A stretch of DNA of 64,000 nt, from positions 34,690-98,689 of the forward strand of contig NW_005434636.1 in the NCBI RefSeq assembly GCF_000315625.1, written 5' to 3'. This document shows, piece after piece, positions 20,144 to 30,245 of the stretch. Under the pieces are notes generated by a model that was given only the letters and a program-made list of their open reading frames with translations, did not search any database and was not told where the DNA came from. This stretch comes from Guillardia theta CCMP2712. Taxonomy: Eukaryota > Cryptophyceae > Pyrenomonadales > Geminigeraceae. Positions within the stretch are counted from its first letter, which is position 1. Every line of letters begins with the position of its first letter. A program made the translations under genes and the position numbers.

Positions 20144-21878
20144 TTGCAATCAGAAGTGGAGGGAGAACAGCAGGAGATGAAGAGTGACGAGATCGAAGGT
20201 GTCGAAGGAACTATCAAAGGTGTACAACAAGAGATGAAAGATATACGCCACGAGATCGCAGGTGTGCGAGGAGAGACTGAGGGTGTACAGCAAGAGATCA
20301 TGGATGCATTCAGGCAGATGCAAAATCAAGACGACCCAATGAAGAAGGAGGTGCTTGTGATGACTGTAACTGCGCTTCGAGATCAGATACGGCGACTTGA
20401 AGGGGACATAACGCGGCTTGAAGGGGACAAGAAGCGGCTTGAAGGGGACAAGAAGCGGCTTGAAGGGGACAAGAAGCGGCTTGAAGGGGACAAGAAGCGG
20501 CTTGAAGGGGACAAGAAGCGGCTTGAAGGGGACATAACGCGGCTTGAAGGGGACAAGAAGCGGCTTGAAGGGGACAAGAAGCGGCTTGAAGGGGACAAGA
20601 AGCGGCTTGAGGGGGACAAGAAGCGGCTTGAAGGGGACAAGAAGCGGCTTGAAGGGGACAAGAAGCGGCTTGAAGGGAACAAGAAGCGGCTTGAAGATAG
20701 CAAGGAGCAGCTGAATAACATTCTTATCCGGCAATGTGCACAACTTACACAGAATCCCAAAACTTCCAGACCTGAAGGTGGAGGAGACTTGAAATGTGAC
20801 AAGCAAGTAGTGTATCAGATAGGGAGTGATTATTGGTACTTCGATGGAGAAGATGGAGCCCGATCGTAGATAAATCTGCAGCGCAACACTTTGTTCGAAC
20901 GTTCAGGGGCTGGTATGTCTGTGACCTGTACAGAGACGAGGGGAAGTATGTGAGATCATAATCCGCGAAGAGCATCATAATTTCTTCACCGAAGCTTGGA
21001 AAGTTTAAGGACATTTTGAATTATGGATCGCAGCGATATTTCTTGCCGTTGTGGTCAGACGAGGAGATGTCACTCTTCATCAATATGCACAGGGATCGTA
21101 TTGACCAGAGTGAAGCAGAGAAGATCATAGAGGATTGGGGCAATGCGCCTAGAAAATATGCTCGGCCGAGGCAGAAAAGATGATCGTTGAGAGACTTGTG
21201 GAAAGTGAATTTGATCATGTTGTTGAGTTTGCTTTTTCGGATCCTGATTCTGGCTATCAGTCAGCCGCAGGTAAAGCTTTTGAACAAGTTGCGCACGAGA
21301 TGCTGAAGGGAGGAGGAAAATACAGAATGCATAGGCTGGGTGATGGAAATGCGTGGGAAGAGCTGAACTTGAAGCGATGCTTGTACGTTGAGTTCCAGTC
21401 ATCAATTAGAGACTTGCAAGAGCTGAAGATCACGCCGAATGGATATTATAAGCCTAAGGCATCAAACTTCCCTTGCATGGATGCGGTGCGCTTGTCAGCG
21501 AGCGGGGTACTGTACACGTTTCAGATGACACGGGCGCAGACACACCCGATCGAACTCGAGCTATTACTTGTCATGTTGAAAGCTCTGCGAGCCAAGAACA
21601 AGTTTCAGAGGGTATCCGTTGTGTTTGTTGTGCCTTCGGGGCATGATGAATGGTCCTCCTGGAGACAAGACCAAGACTACACATCTGAGGGAGTGAAGGC
21701 AAGCAAGGAGCCGGAGATTGAAATGAGGACAGTCACTCAGTCAACCTCAAGAACAGCGATAGTCCTCAGATTTCGATCAGCTGCTTCTGCACTCTCTCCT
21801 TCATCTTCATGTGTCGCAAGTCAGGAATGCAAACTGACAGGGTGTCCAGCAACGTATAGAGCTTTGCAGGAGCTTTGA
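20144..21878 (+). pseudogene. Broken Crinkler/RHS-like gene with repeat-built coiled coil
   Basis: Three blocks follow each other in different frames. Block 1 (20144-20869) encodes a coiled coil, MKDIRHEIAGVRGETEGVQQ then about fifteen LEGDKKR heptads. Block 2 (about 20857-21183) has an internal TAA at 20959-20961 and reads SIIISSPKLGKFKDILN, RYFLPLWSDEEM and a WGNAPRKY-like end, resembling the segment after the NTPase domain of Crinkler/RHS-type proteins. Block 3 (21180-21878) contains NGYYKPKASNFPCMDAV, LYTFQMTRAQTHPIE and VVFVVPSGHDEW, the pattern of the restriction-nuclease-like C-terminal domain of that class. No P-loop is visible upstream, so the NTPase core is lost. The stop plus frame changes argue for a decayed copy; unrecognised introns are the alternative. 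Assignment is by remembered pattern, not a search. Confidence 0.6.
20392..20698 (+). repeat. 21-bp coding minisatellite (heptad repeats)
   Basis: About fourteen tandem units of CGGCTTGAAGGGGACAAGAAG. Each unit encodes one coiled-coil heptad (RLEGDKK). Two units carry ATAACG instead of AAGAAG (DIT). Near-identity of the units shows recent expansion or homogenisation. The antisense frame is also open, but only as a by-product of the repeat. Confidence 0.95.
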
Positions 21879-21879
21879 G

Positions 21880-22560
21880 ATCTTTCTATTTGATTTATAC
21901 AAACATGCATACTCATACACGGCATCGAGCTACTGTCCTGGTCGAGGTGGGCGAGGTTTATCTACCTGACACATGATTGTTTTCTTGATCGCTTCATTGC
22001 ATTATGCTTCTCCATCCTGTCTCCCTCCTCCACCTCTGCAAGTTGCCGCTGTGCTATCTGCCCTCCTCCTATCGCATACGATGAGGAGGAGGAGGTGAAG
22101 GTACAGACCATCCTCTACCCCTCGCCTACATTGTTGCAGCAGCTTTCTTTCCTCTCCCGCCTCCTCTCTTCTCGATCCATCCCTTCCATAAAGGAGGGCA
22201 GGGGCCAAGGCGGGGACACAGCGGGGTGAAGTGAGGGATGGTGGAAGGACCTGGGGAGGAGGGGATGGAAGGGGCAGGGGAGGGCAGGGGAGGGCGAGCA
22301 ATGCAGGGAAGGAGGGAGAGGGAGGGAGGCGAGGAGTAGGAGGGGGAGGGAATCAGACGAGGTATGGAAAAGGAAAACTCTCCGCCTCCTTATCTGAGTT
22401 TGGGAGAGGGAAGATTAAGGAGGAGATCGAGCAGCAAACGGCACGATCGAGACCAGTGAATTGGTGAGGAGGCAGATCCAGGTCCAACACAATCTGCGGT
22501 GATCCCTTCTTCTTCCCTCCCTCCCTCCCTCCCTCCCTCCCTCCCTCCCTCCCTCTGGCC
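21880..22560. other. Intergenic, pyrimidine- then purine-biased, no gene seen
   Basis: Positions 22000-22200 are CT-rich, and 22190-22350 are G/A-rich with GGGCAGGGGAGGGCAGGGGAGG. A (CCCT)n run spans 22516-22555. No frame shows protein-like composition. Confidence 0.5.
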
Positions 22561-22564
22561 CTGT

Positions 22565-23020
22565 GAGATCCCCTGTCCGTAATTGTATCCTTCAGTGTTC
22601 CAACGGGTTCACCTCGCCCTGGTGTTGTTTCTTGTGGAATTTGTCGATTTTATATGTGCGGCGATGCATGCGACCACCTCTCCTCAGAGGTAGAGAAAGG
22701 AGGGGTGATTGGATGGAAAGTCACGGGAGGGGGCCCCGGAGCNNNNNNNNNNNNNNNNNNNNNNNNNNNNNNNNNNNNNNNNNNNNNNNNNNNNNNNNNN
22801 NNNNNNNNNNNNNNNNNNNNNNNNNNNNNNNNNNNNNNNNNNCCCTCCCTCCCTCCCTCCCCCCCTCCCTCTCTCGCTCGCTTTGGTCTTGTGAAATCCT
22901 CTGCAGGTAGTCGCATCCTTCAATGTTTCAACGGGTTCACCTCGCCCTCGTGTCGCATCTTGTGGAACTTGTCGCTTTTTTATATGAGCCGAAATATTCG
23001 ACCACCCCTCCTCACACATA
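22565..23020. repeat. Diverged direct duplication flanking an assembly gap
   Basis: Positions 22565-22690 and 22895-23020 are about 80 percent alike: both contain GGGTTCACCTCGCCCT, CTTGTGGAA.TTGTCG.TTTTATATG and CGACCACC.CTCCTCA. Both copies are preceded by a (CCCT)n run. One hundred unknown bases (22743-22842) lie between them. Confidence 0.8.
22743..22842. other. Assembly gap (100 N)
   Basis: Exactly 100 N, a conventional gap filler of unknown true length. The sequence on the right resumes in a (CCCT)n tract, so slippage or repeat collapse is the likely cause. Frames crossing it are meaningless. Confidence 0.99.
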
Positions 23021-23054
23021 GCAAAGAAGGGGTGATAGGAGCAGACAGTAGCTG

Positions 23055-23175
23055 GAGGGAGCAGGGAGCAGGGAGCAGGGAGCAGGGAGCAGGGAGCAGG
23101 GAGCAGGGAGCAGGGAGCAGGGAGCAGGGAGCAGGGAGCAGGGAGCAGGGAGCAGGGAGCAGGGAGCAGGGAGCT
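23055..23175. repeat. 7-bp tandem repeat (GGGAGCA)n
   Basis: About sixteen perfect GGGAGCA units. The unit length makes all frames cycle, giving open frames (REQGAG and similar) that are not genes. Confidence 0.95.
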
Positions 23176-23627
23176 AGGTGAAGTCTTGATCAAGGAAACT
23201 GAAGCTCTGCAGCGAGGATTGCAATCTCCTGCAGCGAGGATCGAAATCTTGACCGCATTCTGAGCAATTATGGACATTCTTTCCTTCATTTAAAATGGGC
23301 ACACTCCATCCTTCAGTTATCTCCTCTTCATTTCATTCTAGCCAACAAGCAGCCGGTTTGCTACCTCTCACCCTCCTTCTCTAGCCATTGTGTTGATCTT
23401 GATCTGACTTGTTTGTCCTGCTGTTCCCTTCAGGTTCATTGGTGAAGGAGGCAGCTGCTTCAACTCTGAGAGCACTATATGCTCGACATGATATGAAAGT
23501 TTTGCTGCTCTGACAACTTGGCGCGATGGAGCTCCTAAGGTCGACCTTCGCAGGTTCGTGGCCATGGCGCAGGATCGGTCAGCATGTCTGCCATGACAGG
23601 CTCGCAGATCTGTCCTGCGCTGTTTCA

Positions 23628-25740
23628 ATGATGCCCCGGGTTGTGCGAGATCGCAAGGAGGCAGAGCTTATCATGCACGTGCAGCAGGTGCCTTGACTTG
23701 CGAGCAGTCGCTCAGTATGAACTCGCTCCTTGCAGGGGATTCAGACGCTGGCGATGATCGAGGAGAAGTTGGAGGCGATCTTTGCGCAGAGAAACGTGAT
23801 GAGCAGGACGTTGGAGGTTGTGGAGGCATATGACAAGGACCAAGCTCTCACCAGCGTCTCTCCCCTACTCAACAAGACGGCAAGATGATGATTTGTTTCA
23901 TCAAGACTTTCTATTCATGACACGTGAAGCAGATTCTTGTCCTTGAGCGCCAATGCCTTTTGCTACTTGAGAAGCATTCTGCCGTGAGGAAAGGAATCAA
24001 ACTGAGCTCGCAGGAGATGGAAAAGGTGCTTGATCTTCATCTTTGTCATTTTGAAAGGCAGGGCAGTATGCGTTCTTGAATGAAAGGTTGGCGTTGGAAC
24101 TGAACTTCTTTGTTCGATCTGCTGCCGAGGACAAGATGTAAGTTGCATTACCGTGATCTGTGAGATGAGAGTTTGTGAGGTGAGAGAGTGATCTTTTGAC
24201 ATTCACAGCTCGATAGTTGTCATGTCTTGCTAATGCTACTTGGTTATCTCTCCTCACCTCAATGGGCGCAGGTGCATGTCAATCATTGAGAAGCGGATCT
24301 CGCAGACAGTCCAGCAGTTTGTGCAGTCGGTGGACAACTCTTATGAGAGCGAGGAGGCAACAGGAGGAAGCAAACGGTGAGGAATGAGTCAAGAGCGAGC
24401 GAATTGTTCAGAAAAAGGAGAGCTGAGCGAGGGGGAGGAAGAGGAGGAAGAAGAAGATGAAAAGAGGGATGAGGTGGTAGTGGTGGTGGGAGGATGGGAA
24501 GAGGAGAAGGAGAAGCAGGAAGCGATGGATGCTGGGGAAGGGAGAATGTTGCTAACGAGGATGGTGGCGAAACAGGAAAGAATGCGGACGCCAAGAGGAC
24601 GTTTCTCTTCTCGATGTTTCATCAGCAGGGATGGCAGGAAGTCAAAAGATTGCGCAGGCAACAAGCGTAACTGCCGATGTGAGGAACTTTTATTGCTCGC
24701 TAGAAGATGAAGATTACAGCAGGAGGACGGCAGGGCTGGAGGAGAGAAAGATGCGGCAGCGGAGGAGGAGGGCAACTTTCAAGAGGCCAGCAAACGAACA
24801 CACCAGCACCGAGGAGCATCGACTGTACAGCAAGACGCCGTCAGATCAGTTGCTACTGAGGAACATGCTGGTATCACCCTCTACCCCAGATGCGACCCAT
24901 CCTCCTCCTCTCCTTCCCTTCCTCCTCTCCTTTCCTTCCTCCTCTCCTGTCCTCCATCCTTCTCATCTGCACTGTTCTGCTCCTGTCCTCCCTTCCTCTC
25001 ATGCTCATCATGAAATGGTGGCAGATGCTCCAGCCAAGAGGCCAGTGGACGAGGAGCTGGATTTCTCATCCCCATCCCCGCAGAAGAAGACGAGGAGCAG
25101 CTACGACCTCCGCACTCCCTCGCACGCTCTCCTCCCCTTCGCTACCCCCCAGTCAAACGTCGGATCCAGTGACTGCTCCTCCGCAAAGAGCAGCTCAATC
25201 CACTGCGCCCAGAAGGTAAACTTAATCGCATTCCTGCCCCTTCCTCCCCCTCCTCCTCGTCCTTGTCGTTCCCTTCGTCTTTGTCTTCCTCTTCGTCTTC
25301 TCCTTCCCTTCTCCCTCCTTCTCGCTGTCATTGTGATCGCAACCTCCTCTTGCGTCCCTGACGCCCTGCAGAGCACAAGCACTCCGATGAACTTCGAGGC
25401 CTCCAGCGGCGAGCATGACGTTTCCGGCAGTGCCTCCAGCAGCTTCCCGAGCCAGGAGATGAGCTGCCCCCAGGTACGCAAGGGAGGATGGAGAGGGAGA
25501 GGGAGAGGAGGAAGTGAAGAAGGTTCACGCACGCGACAGCCCTCATTCTCTCCATGTGCCGAGGAGAAGGTTGAAGAAAACTGCAAGGGGGAGGAGGCAA
25601 TGGAGCAGTCACTGGCAAGGGAGACGAGCGAGCAAGCGGACCATGTGCTGCAAGAGGAACAGGGAAGGGAAGGGAAGGAGGAGGAGCAGGAGCAGGAGGA
25701 GGAGGAGGGTTCCTCTCCGAAGCCTTTCTCACAGCTGTAG
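23628..25740 (+). CDS. Unknown helical nuclear-type protein, multi-exon
   Basis: Exons with matching phases: 23628-23687, 23736-23879, 23933-24025, 24067-24137, 24272-24376, then an unresolved exon near 24600-24680 and a long open stretch to the stop at 25740 that contains probable introns (for example 25216-25371). The start is MMPRVVRDRKEAELIMHVQQ. The first 150 residues are strongly helical (GIQTLAMIEEKLEAIFAQRN, CMSIIEKRISQTVQQFVQSV). The C-terminal half is basic, then Ser-rich (RRRRATFKRP, DFSSPSPQKKTRSSYDLRTP) and ends in an acidic Glu/Gln tract, suggesting a nuclear protein. The intron at 23880 starts with GC rather than GT. No family recognised. The 3' end overlaps the convergent minus-strand gene by 12 bp. 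Confidence 0.5.
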
Positions 25741-27459
25741 AGCCCGCAGCTCGAGGAAGACTCTTTCCCATTCTTGCAGGTAGGTGCGGCGATGAAGCTC
25801 CGCCAACTTCCTCACCTGCTCCTTGTGGCGGGAAAAGTCAACAGTTCTCAGCTTGTCAACGAGGTCCTCCCAGCTGGAGAAGAAGATGAGCGAGGCCGCG
25901 TGATAGCTGTCGTACTCGTATGCGAACATGATGGTCTCCTGACTCAACGTGCTCTTGAGCTTCGGGCACCTCCACCTCCCGCTCTGCTCTATCCTAGCTC
26001 TGTGCTCCTGTACATCCCACTTGGTGTCCCACCAGAAGGCAGGATCGACGCTGAGCTGCAGGAGGAAGTCAGGGGTAGGCACCAGCATCGCCACACCGGC
26101 GCCGAGGAGCTGGTGAAAGGAGGTGGACATGTAGTTCTGAGGGATCCTGACCATGGCCTTGAACCTCGCGGCCTCCTCTGCCCCGTTGTACCTCCCATTG
26201 TACACGCGGAACCCGTTGGAGCGGAGGAAGGAAGAGACGCCGAAGTTCATCTCGTTGTTCATGAACGCAACGTTTCCTCCCTCCTCCTTGCATGTTCCTC
26301 CGACGACTCCCCGGTCAGGCACCAGCACTGTGTCTTCCACGTTCACCTCGCGCTCCTCCTCGTTGTGCAAGGCGTACACTCCCGGAGGGAGCAGGAAGGC
26401 AGTCCCGCCAGCCCTGAGCTCGCTCTCCTCTCCCTCCTCCTTCCAGGGTCGCTGATTGCCGACGCCAGGAGGATAGATCACTTCAGCATGCGACCAGTCG
26501 ATGCCGCGCCAGTGCTGAGCGTACCAGCTCTCGAAGAGGTTGCTTGCTACCAGCCTGACGTTGGGTCGACGTGTCAGCTCCCGCATGAGCTGGTAGAAAT
26601 CCTCGTCCGGGAAGTAGGAGGTTGCCATCTCCTCCTGCGCGAGCTGGAAATCGATGTCCTGGTTGGAGAAGTCAAAACGATTACAGACGTAGAGGAGGAT
26701 GGGCTTTCTCCAGCGGTCGCCCTCGAGGAAGGGACGGGCCATGGGGGTCGTGTCGGAGACCAGGACCATGTCAAAGGTCTGGAAGAAGATCCGGTATGTC
26801 TCCCACACCAGCTCTGCCCTCCTCCTGTTCACGTTGTAGTTGAGCCCCGAGCTCTCCGAGTCCAAGTTGACGCCGTCGTTGAAGTCAAACGTCTCTAGGT
26901 ACACGCAGGGGAAGCGGTGGAAGATGCCGGCGATCTCAGAGGACAAGCCGCTATGGCGGGTGACATGGAGGATGCGGGTGGACATGTTGCTGCCCGCACA
27001 CCTGATGCTCTTCTCCTTTTCTCCTCCACAAGATGATACTGTTGGTACTTCCCGCCATGCGCATCGGCTGTCAGAAGTAGAGGAGCGCGGAGATCTTGGA
27101 GCAATGCACACGCCAACGAGAGTGACGAGCGGGGAGGTGGAGGGGAAAGATGCCTGGCAGAGAGCACGGTCGCCGACAGGCCGGCATGTGCAGAGGGAAG
27201 CGAAGGATACCGACCTGCCATTCTCGAGCTCGTCCTTGGTCAACAGAAAGTAGTCGAGCTGCTGGCAAGTCTTGTAAAACCTTGCCTCCTCCTCCTCCCT
27301 CCTCACAGTGAAGTTGACAAAGACGTAGTCGAGACCCTCTAGCTCACATCGTTGTAGGTGGAGCTCAAGGCCCGAGCTTTTTGCGCCGCAGGTTGGAGGG
27401 GACGAGGAGGGATTTGTTCCAGGGAGGAGGAAGAGAAAGAGGAGGAGGGCTGGAAGCAT
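25729..27459 (-). CDS. Secretory-pathway protein, possible glycosyltransferase-like fold
   Basis: The frame is open from the ATG at 27459 to 25729. MLPALLLFLFLLPGTNPSS is a signal peptide or signal anchor. A 225-nt segment, 26990-27214, has GT-AG borders in matching phase and encodes an atypical Ser/Cys/Pro-rich stretch, so it is probably an intron although it is open; removing it gives about 501 residues. The body begins MSTRILHVTRHSGLSSEIAG and includes FDMVLVSDTTPMARPFL, LLYVCNRFDFSN and VIYPPGVGNQRPW. Rossmann-like strand-helix alternation and a PPGV turn recall GT-B glycosyltransferases, but no donor-binding motif is certain. The C-terminal FHQLLGAGVAMLVPTPDFL would fit the sugar-nucleotide side of such a fold. 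Function is therefore inferred weakly. Confidence 0.7.
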   Translation of the reverse strand: MLPALLLFLFLLPGTNPSSSPPTCGAKSSGLELHLQRCELEGLDYVFVNFTVRREEEEARFYKTCQQLDYFLLTKDELENGRSVSFASLCTCRPVGDRALCQASFPSTSPLVTLVGVCIAPRSPRSSTSDSRCAWREVPTVSSCGGEKEKSIRCAGSNMSTRILHVTRHSGLSSEIAGIFHRFPCVYLETFDFNDGVNLDSESSGLNYNVNRRRAELVWETYRIFFQTFDMVLVSDTTPMARPFLEGDRWRKPILLYVCNRFDFSNQDIDFQLAQEEMATSYFPDEDFYQLMRELTRRPNVRLVASNLFESWYAQHWRGIDWSHAEVIYPPGVGNQRPWKEEGEESELRAGGTAFLLPPGVYALHNEEEREVNVEDTVLVPDRGVVGGTCKEEGGNVAFMNNEMNFGVSSFLRSNGFRVYNGRYNGAEEAARFKAMVRIPQNYMSTSFHQLLGAGVAMLVPTPDFLLQLSVDPAFWWDTKWDVQEHRARIEQSGRWRCPKLKSTLSQETIMFAYEYDSYHAASLIFFSSWEDLVDKLRTVDFSRHKEQVRKLAELHRRTYLQEWERVFLELRALQL

Positions 27460-27900
27460 GCATGAGACAGCAGAGGTCAGAGAAACCTCTGAGGGGGAGG
27501 AGGAGGACAAGCAAGCGCGGGCAGGGGTCACACAGCAAAGAAAGGGGACGCAATGGGAGTAGGGAAAAGGGGGATCAGGAATAAAATGGAAAAATCAAGG
27601 AGGATGGGGAGGGAGGAGAAAGATACAGGGGCAGCATCTGCCGCGAGGTAGCACAAGAGATTGGGGAGGAAGTCCCGGCCTGTGCGATCCTTGATCTTGT
27701 ACAGGACATGGCGATACAAGCTTGCATGTTGCGTTAACAGAACCCTGAGCACTCGGCAAACGTTGCGAATGATGGAATAGCAGACATACATTGCATAACA
27801 ACTTAAACATAACAAGGTGAAAAATTAAACATTCAACACATCCTGCGGCGTCTTCACACTGATCGACCGTTCTCCACATACGACCAGGACACGAGCCGGT
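27460..27900. other. Intergenic, no gene seen
   Basis: Between two minus-strand genes. No supported frame; short open frames on the minus strand have no protein-like pattern. It should hold the 3' UTR of the winged-helix-like gene and the promoter of the secretory-pathway gene. Confidence 0.4.
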
Positions 27901-27901
27901 G

Positions 27902-28915
27902 TCATTCAAGGAACGACTGGAGCAGATCGGTGCTGTCCCCTCCACCCTTCATCTCGGGCAGGACGATATCATCCTCCTTCAGCGCCTTCGCTTGCAAGCA
28001 GACAGGATAGTTGATAGCACCATCGTCAAGATCCAACGAGTCGTCTTCAAGTCCATCAAGCTCGCTGCACGCATCTGTAGATGAAAACAACTTGCCAAAC
28101 TGTTCCCTTTCGCCCTCCCCTTCCGGAAAGCAGAATCTGCCCTGACTCCCGGCTGCTGCTCCTCCTTCGACTTCCTTGTAAGACCCTCCTCCTACCTCCT
28201 GCTCCTCCATATCTGAGCAGCACGTGGAGGCGACGGTACTTCTGTCCGACATGTCCTGATCCTTCGCAACCACAAGCCCCTCGCTGTCCTCGTCCTCTGA
28301 AACTTGCTCCTCCGTTCCGCTCTCGTCCAAGACGTTCAGTCGATACAGGAAGGGGTTTCCTGCCCCTCCCTTGCCGATCCGATGTATCCTCCTGGAGCTA
28401 ACCAACCGGCGAAGCGCCTTGCCTGTCCCAGTGTTATCGCCAATGAAGGAGCGGATGACTTTCTCTGTGACGAGCTCCTGGTGGAGCTTGAAGAAGCTGA
28501 TGATCCTGTCCTCTACTCTCTTCAGCCGCATCTCCACCACTGGATCCTTCAACCCCTCTCGCAGTGCTTCAGAGGGAGATCTGACGACCTTGTACAAGAA
28601 AGGTTCGCTGGACCCTCCCTTTCCCATCCTCTCCACCACAGATAGTGCCATCAAGCGCCTTAGAATCTCTCGCGTGTATCGATTGTCGCCAACAGCTGAC
28701 AAGATTTGTCGCTCAGTGACAGGCTGATCCCCGATCGCCCGGAGTATGTCTTCTTGCTTGTTGGATGACTTGTTCTTGGACGAATCTTCCACTGGTAGGA
28801 ATGGTTTTGGATTCTTTGCAACATTCAAATTCTTTGCAACATTCGGATTCTCAGCCACTTGCGACTTGGGCAGTAGCAATCTCTTCTTGTTCAATCTTTG
28901 TGGGCGACTAGGCAT
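27902..28915 (-). CDS. Protein with two winged-helix-like repeats, intronless
   Basis: 337 residues from the ATG at 28915; the longer open frame starts at TTG. The start MPSRPQRLNKKRLLLPKSQV is basic. Residues about 57-120 and 134-200 are two copies of one module: helix, helix, recognition-like helix (EILRRLMALSVVERMGKGG / KALRRLVSSRRIHRIGKGG), then a wing with GKGG..(E/N)PFLY(K/R). This order matches small winged-helix DNA-binding domains. The C-terminal 140 residues are acidic and Ser/Cys-rich and could be a regulatory tail. The known homologous families were not identified. No intron is needed, unusual for this window. A transcription or chromatin role is inference from the fold pattern. 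Confidence 0.75.
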   Translation of the reverse strand: MPSRPQRLNKKRLLLPKSQVAENPNVAKNLNVAKNPKPFLPVEDSSKNKSSNKQEDILRAIGDQPVTERQILSAVGDNRYTREILRRLMALSVVERMGKGGSSEPFLYKVVRSPSEALREGLKDPVVEMRLKRVEDRIISFFKLHQELVTEKVIRSFIGDNTGTGKALRRLVSSRRIHRIGKGGAGNPFLYRLNVLDESGTEEQVSEDEDSEGLVVAKDQDMSDRSTVASTCCSDMEEQEVGGGSYKEVEGGAAAGSQGRFCFPEGEGEREQFGKLFSSTDACSELDGLEDDSLDLDDGAINYPVCLQAKALKEDDIVLPEMKGGGDSTDLLQSFLE

Positions 28916-28959
28916 GGCAACTAAGACAATCGGGATCAAACTTGTTGAAACCAATGTCT

Positions 28960-30240
28960 GCCCATGGACCGATGAAAGACTTGTGGGGAATTACCACTCA
29001 AAACCGAAGATTGTCTCCAAATCGACCAATGTTCCGTAGGAAACTAAATGGGAAATGTTCCTAGCAAGAAAGTTACTCTCACCAAGAGAACAAAATGGAG
29101 ATGAAGGTGTGCAAGGCTACAGAACAAACTGTAGAGGCAGAAGGCCGGAAAGGAGGGTACAGGAAAAGAAGCGACGGTCAAGATAAAGATAGAGAAGTAG
29201 AAGGAGCGTACACTCAGATATTCATAACGGGTCAAAGACAATCAAGGAATGACAAGAGACGTAGCAGATGAAAAATCACAATCAGTTGTGCGATTGATTG
29301 GTCGTGACGGTCGTCAAGTCATGACAACGAAGGGTCGTGAAAGACAAGACTAGATCATTGCAAGAGGGTGATGATCGATCATCGTTGATAAGAGAAGAGA
29401 CCGAAGGACAACAGAAGGGGAGCACAGAGGCTGGAAGAGGGATCTGGGAACATCGGAGCAGGGTGTATCTAAGGGAAGGCGGGAAGCGAGGGGAGGGTAG
29501 TTGGAGAGGGTTTCGGATTTCAGTTGAGCCGTTACGTCTGGTTATCACCGTTTCGGTTGACGTTACACTTCCGTTAAGATTGTCCGGTCCCCATCCGGCG
29601 ATTTCCTCAGCAGAATTAGAACACATCCTGCGAAACTCTCGTTAATAATATGACCCTACCCCTTCAAACGAGCAAATCAACTTTTTGTGGATGTAGCTGT
29701 CAACTACCCATCAAATCCACTTTCAGACTACCCCTCCTTTCAGCTTTAATCGCTGTACCGGACCACCTCAGAATTGGGACCCATAAAAAAGAAAACGCGG
29801 TCTCCATCCATCGGTGGCATGCTCGAAATGTTGCGCGGCACATGCTTGCTATGGATGGCACCCCCGCATTCATCCTCCTCCTCCTCCCTTCATCTTCCGC
29901 AGAACATGAGTCCTCTCTGTTATGTTTGTTCCTTGGGTCCTTGTTCCCTTGCAATTTTCTCTTTCTGAACCTCTTCCCTTGTATTTCCAATGATTTGGCG
30001 GGGCTTTTCGATTTATCTTGTGTCACGTCGTCCTGTGCATCGGTTCATCTCTTCTTATTCATACAATCCTAGTCTGCTTGTCAACCCCTTCGTTTTGAAG
30101 CGCGAGATTCCCTGCATATTCCTCTTCCTTGAAACAGCCTTACTCTCCACGTTCAGAAGTTTGATCCCTTCTTCTTGTTTCTCATGACTCGCTTCTGCGT
30201 GTAAATTCAAACACTCATTTTCATCATTTGCAGGTTTTTT
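28960..30240. other. Intergenic region with repeat words
   Basis: No supported gene. Positions 29280-29340 and 29520-29585 contain GTCGTGACGGTCGTCAAGTC and GCCGTTACG...GACGTTACACTTCCGTT, words shared with 9290-9350 and 62640-62710. Positions 29648-29770 carry CCCTACCCC / ACTACCC words. A TTTGCAG at 30228-30234 before the next ATG may be the acceptor of a 5' UTR intron. Confidence 0.4.
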
Positions 30241-30245
30241 CAAGC

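Noticed and set aside
20150-20806. Antisense frames over the heptad array (PFKPLLV repeats)
   Set aside because: By-product of a 21-bp repeat without stops in that frame.
22563-23289. Frames across the gap and the GGGAGCA array
   Set aside because: Contain unknown residues or simple repeat cycles.
25774-26898. A 374-codon plus-strand frame
   Set aside because: Antisense to the secretory-pathway gene, whose signal peptide and protein pattern are clearly better.
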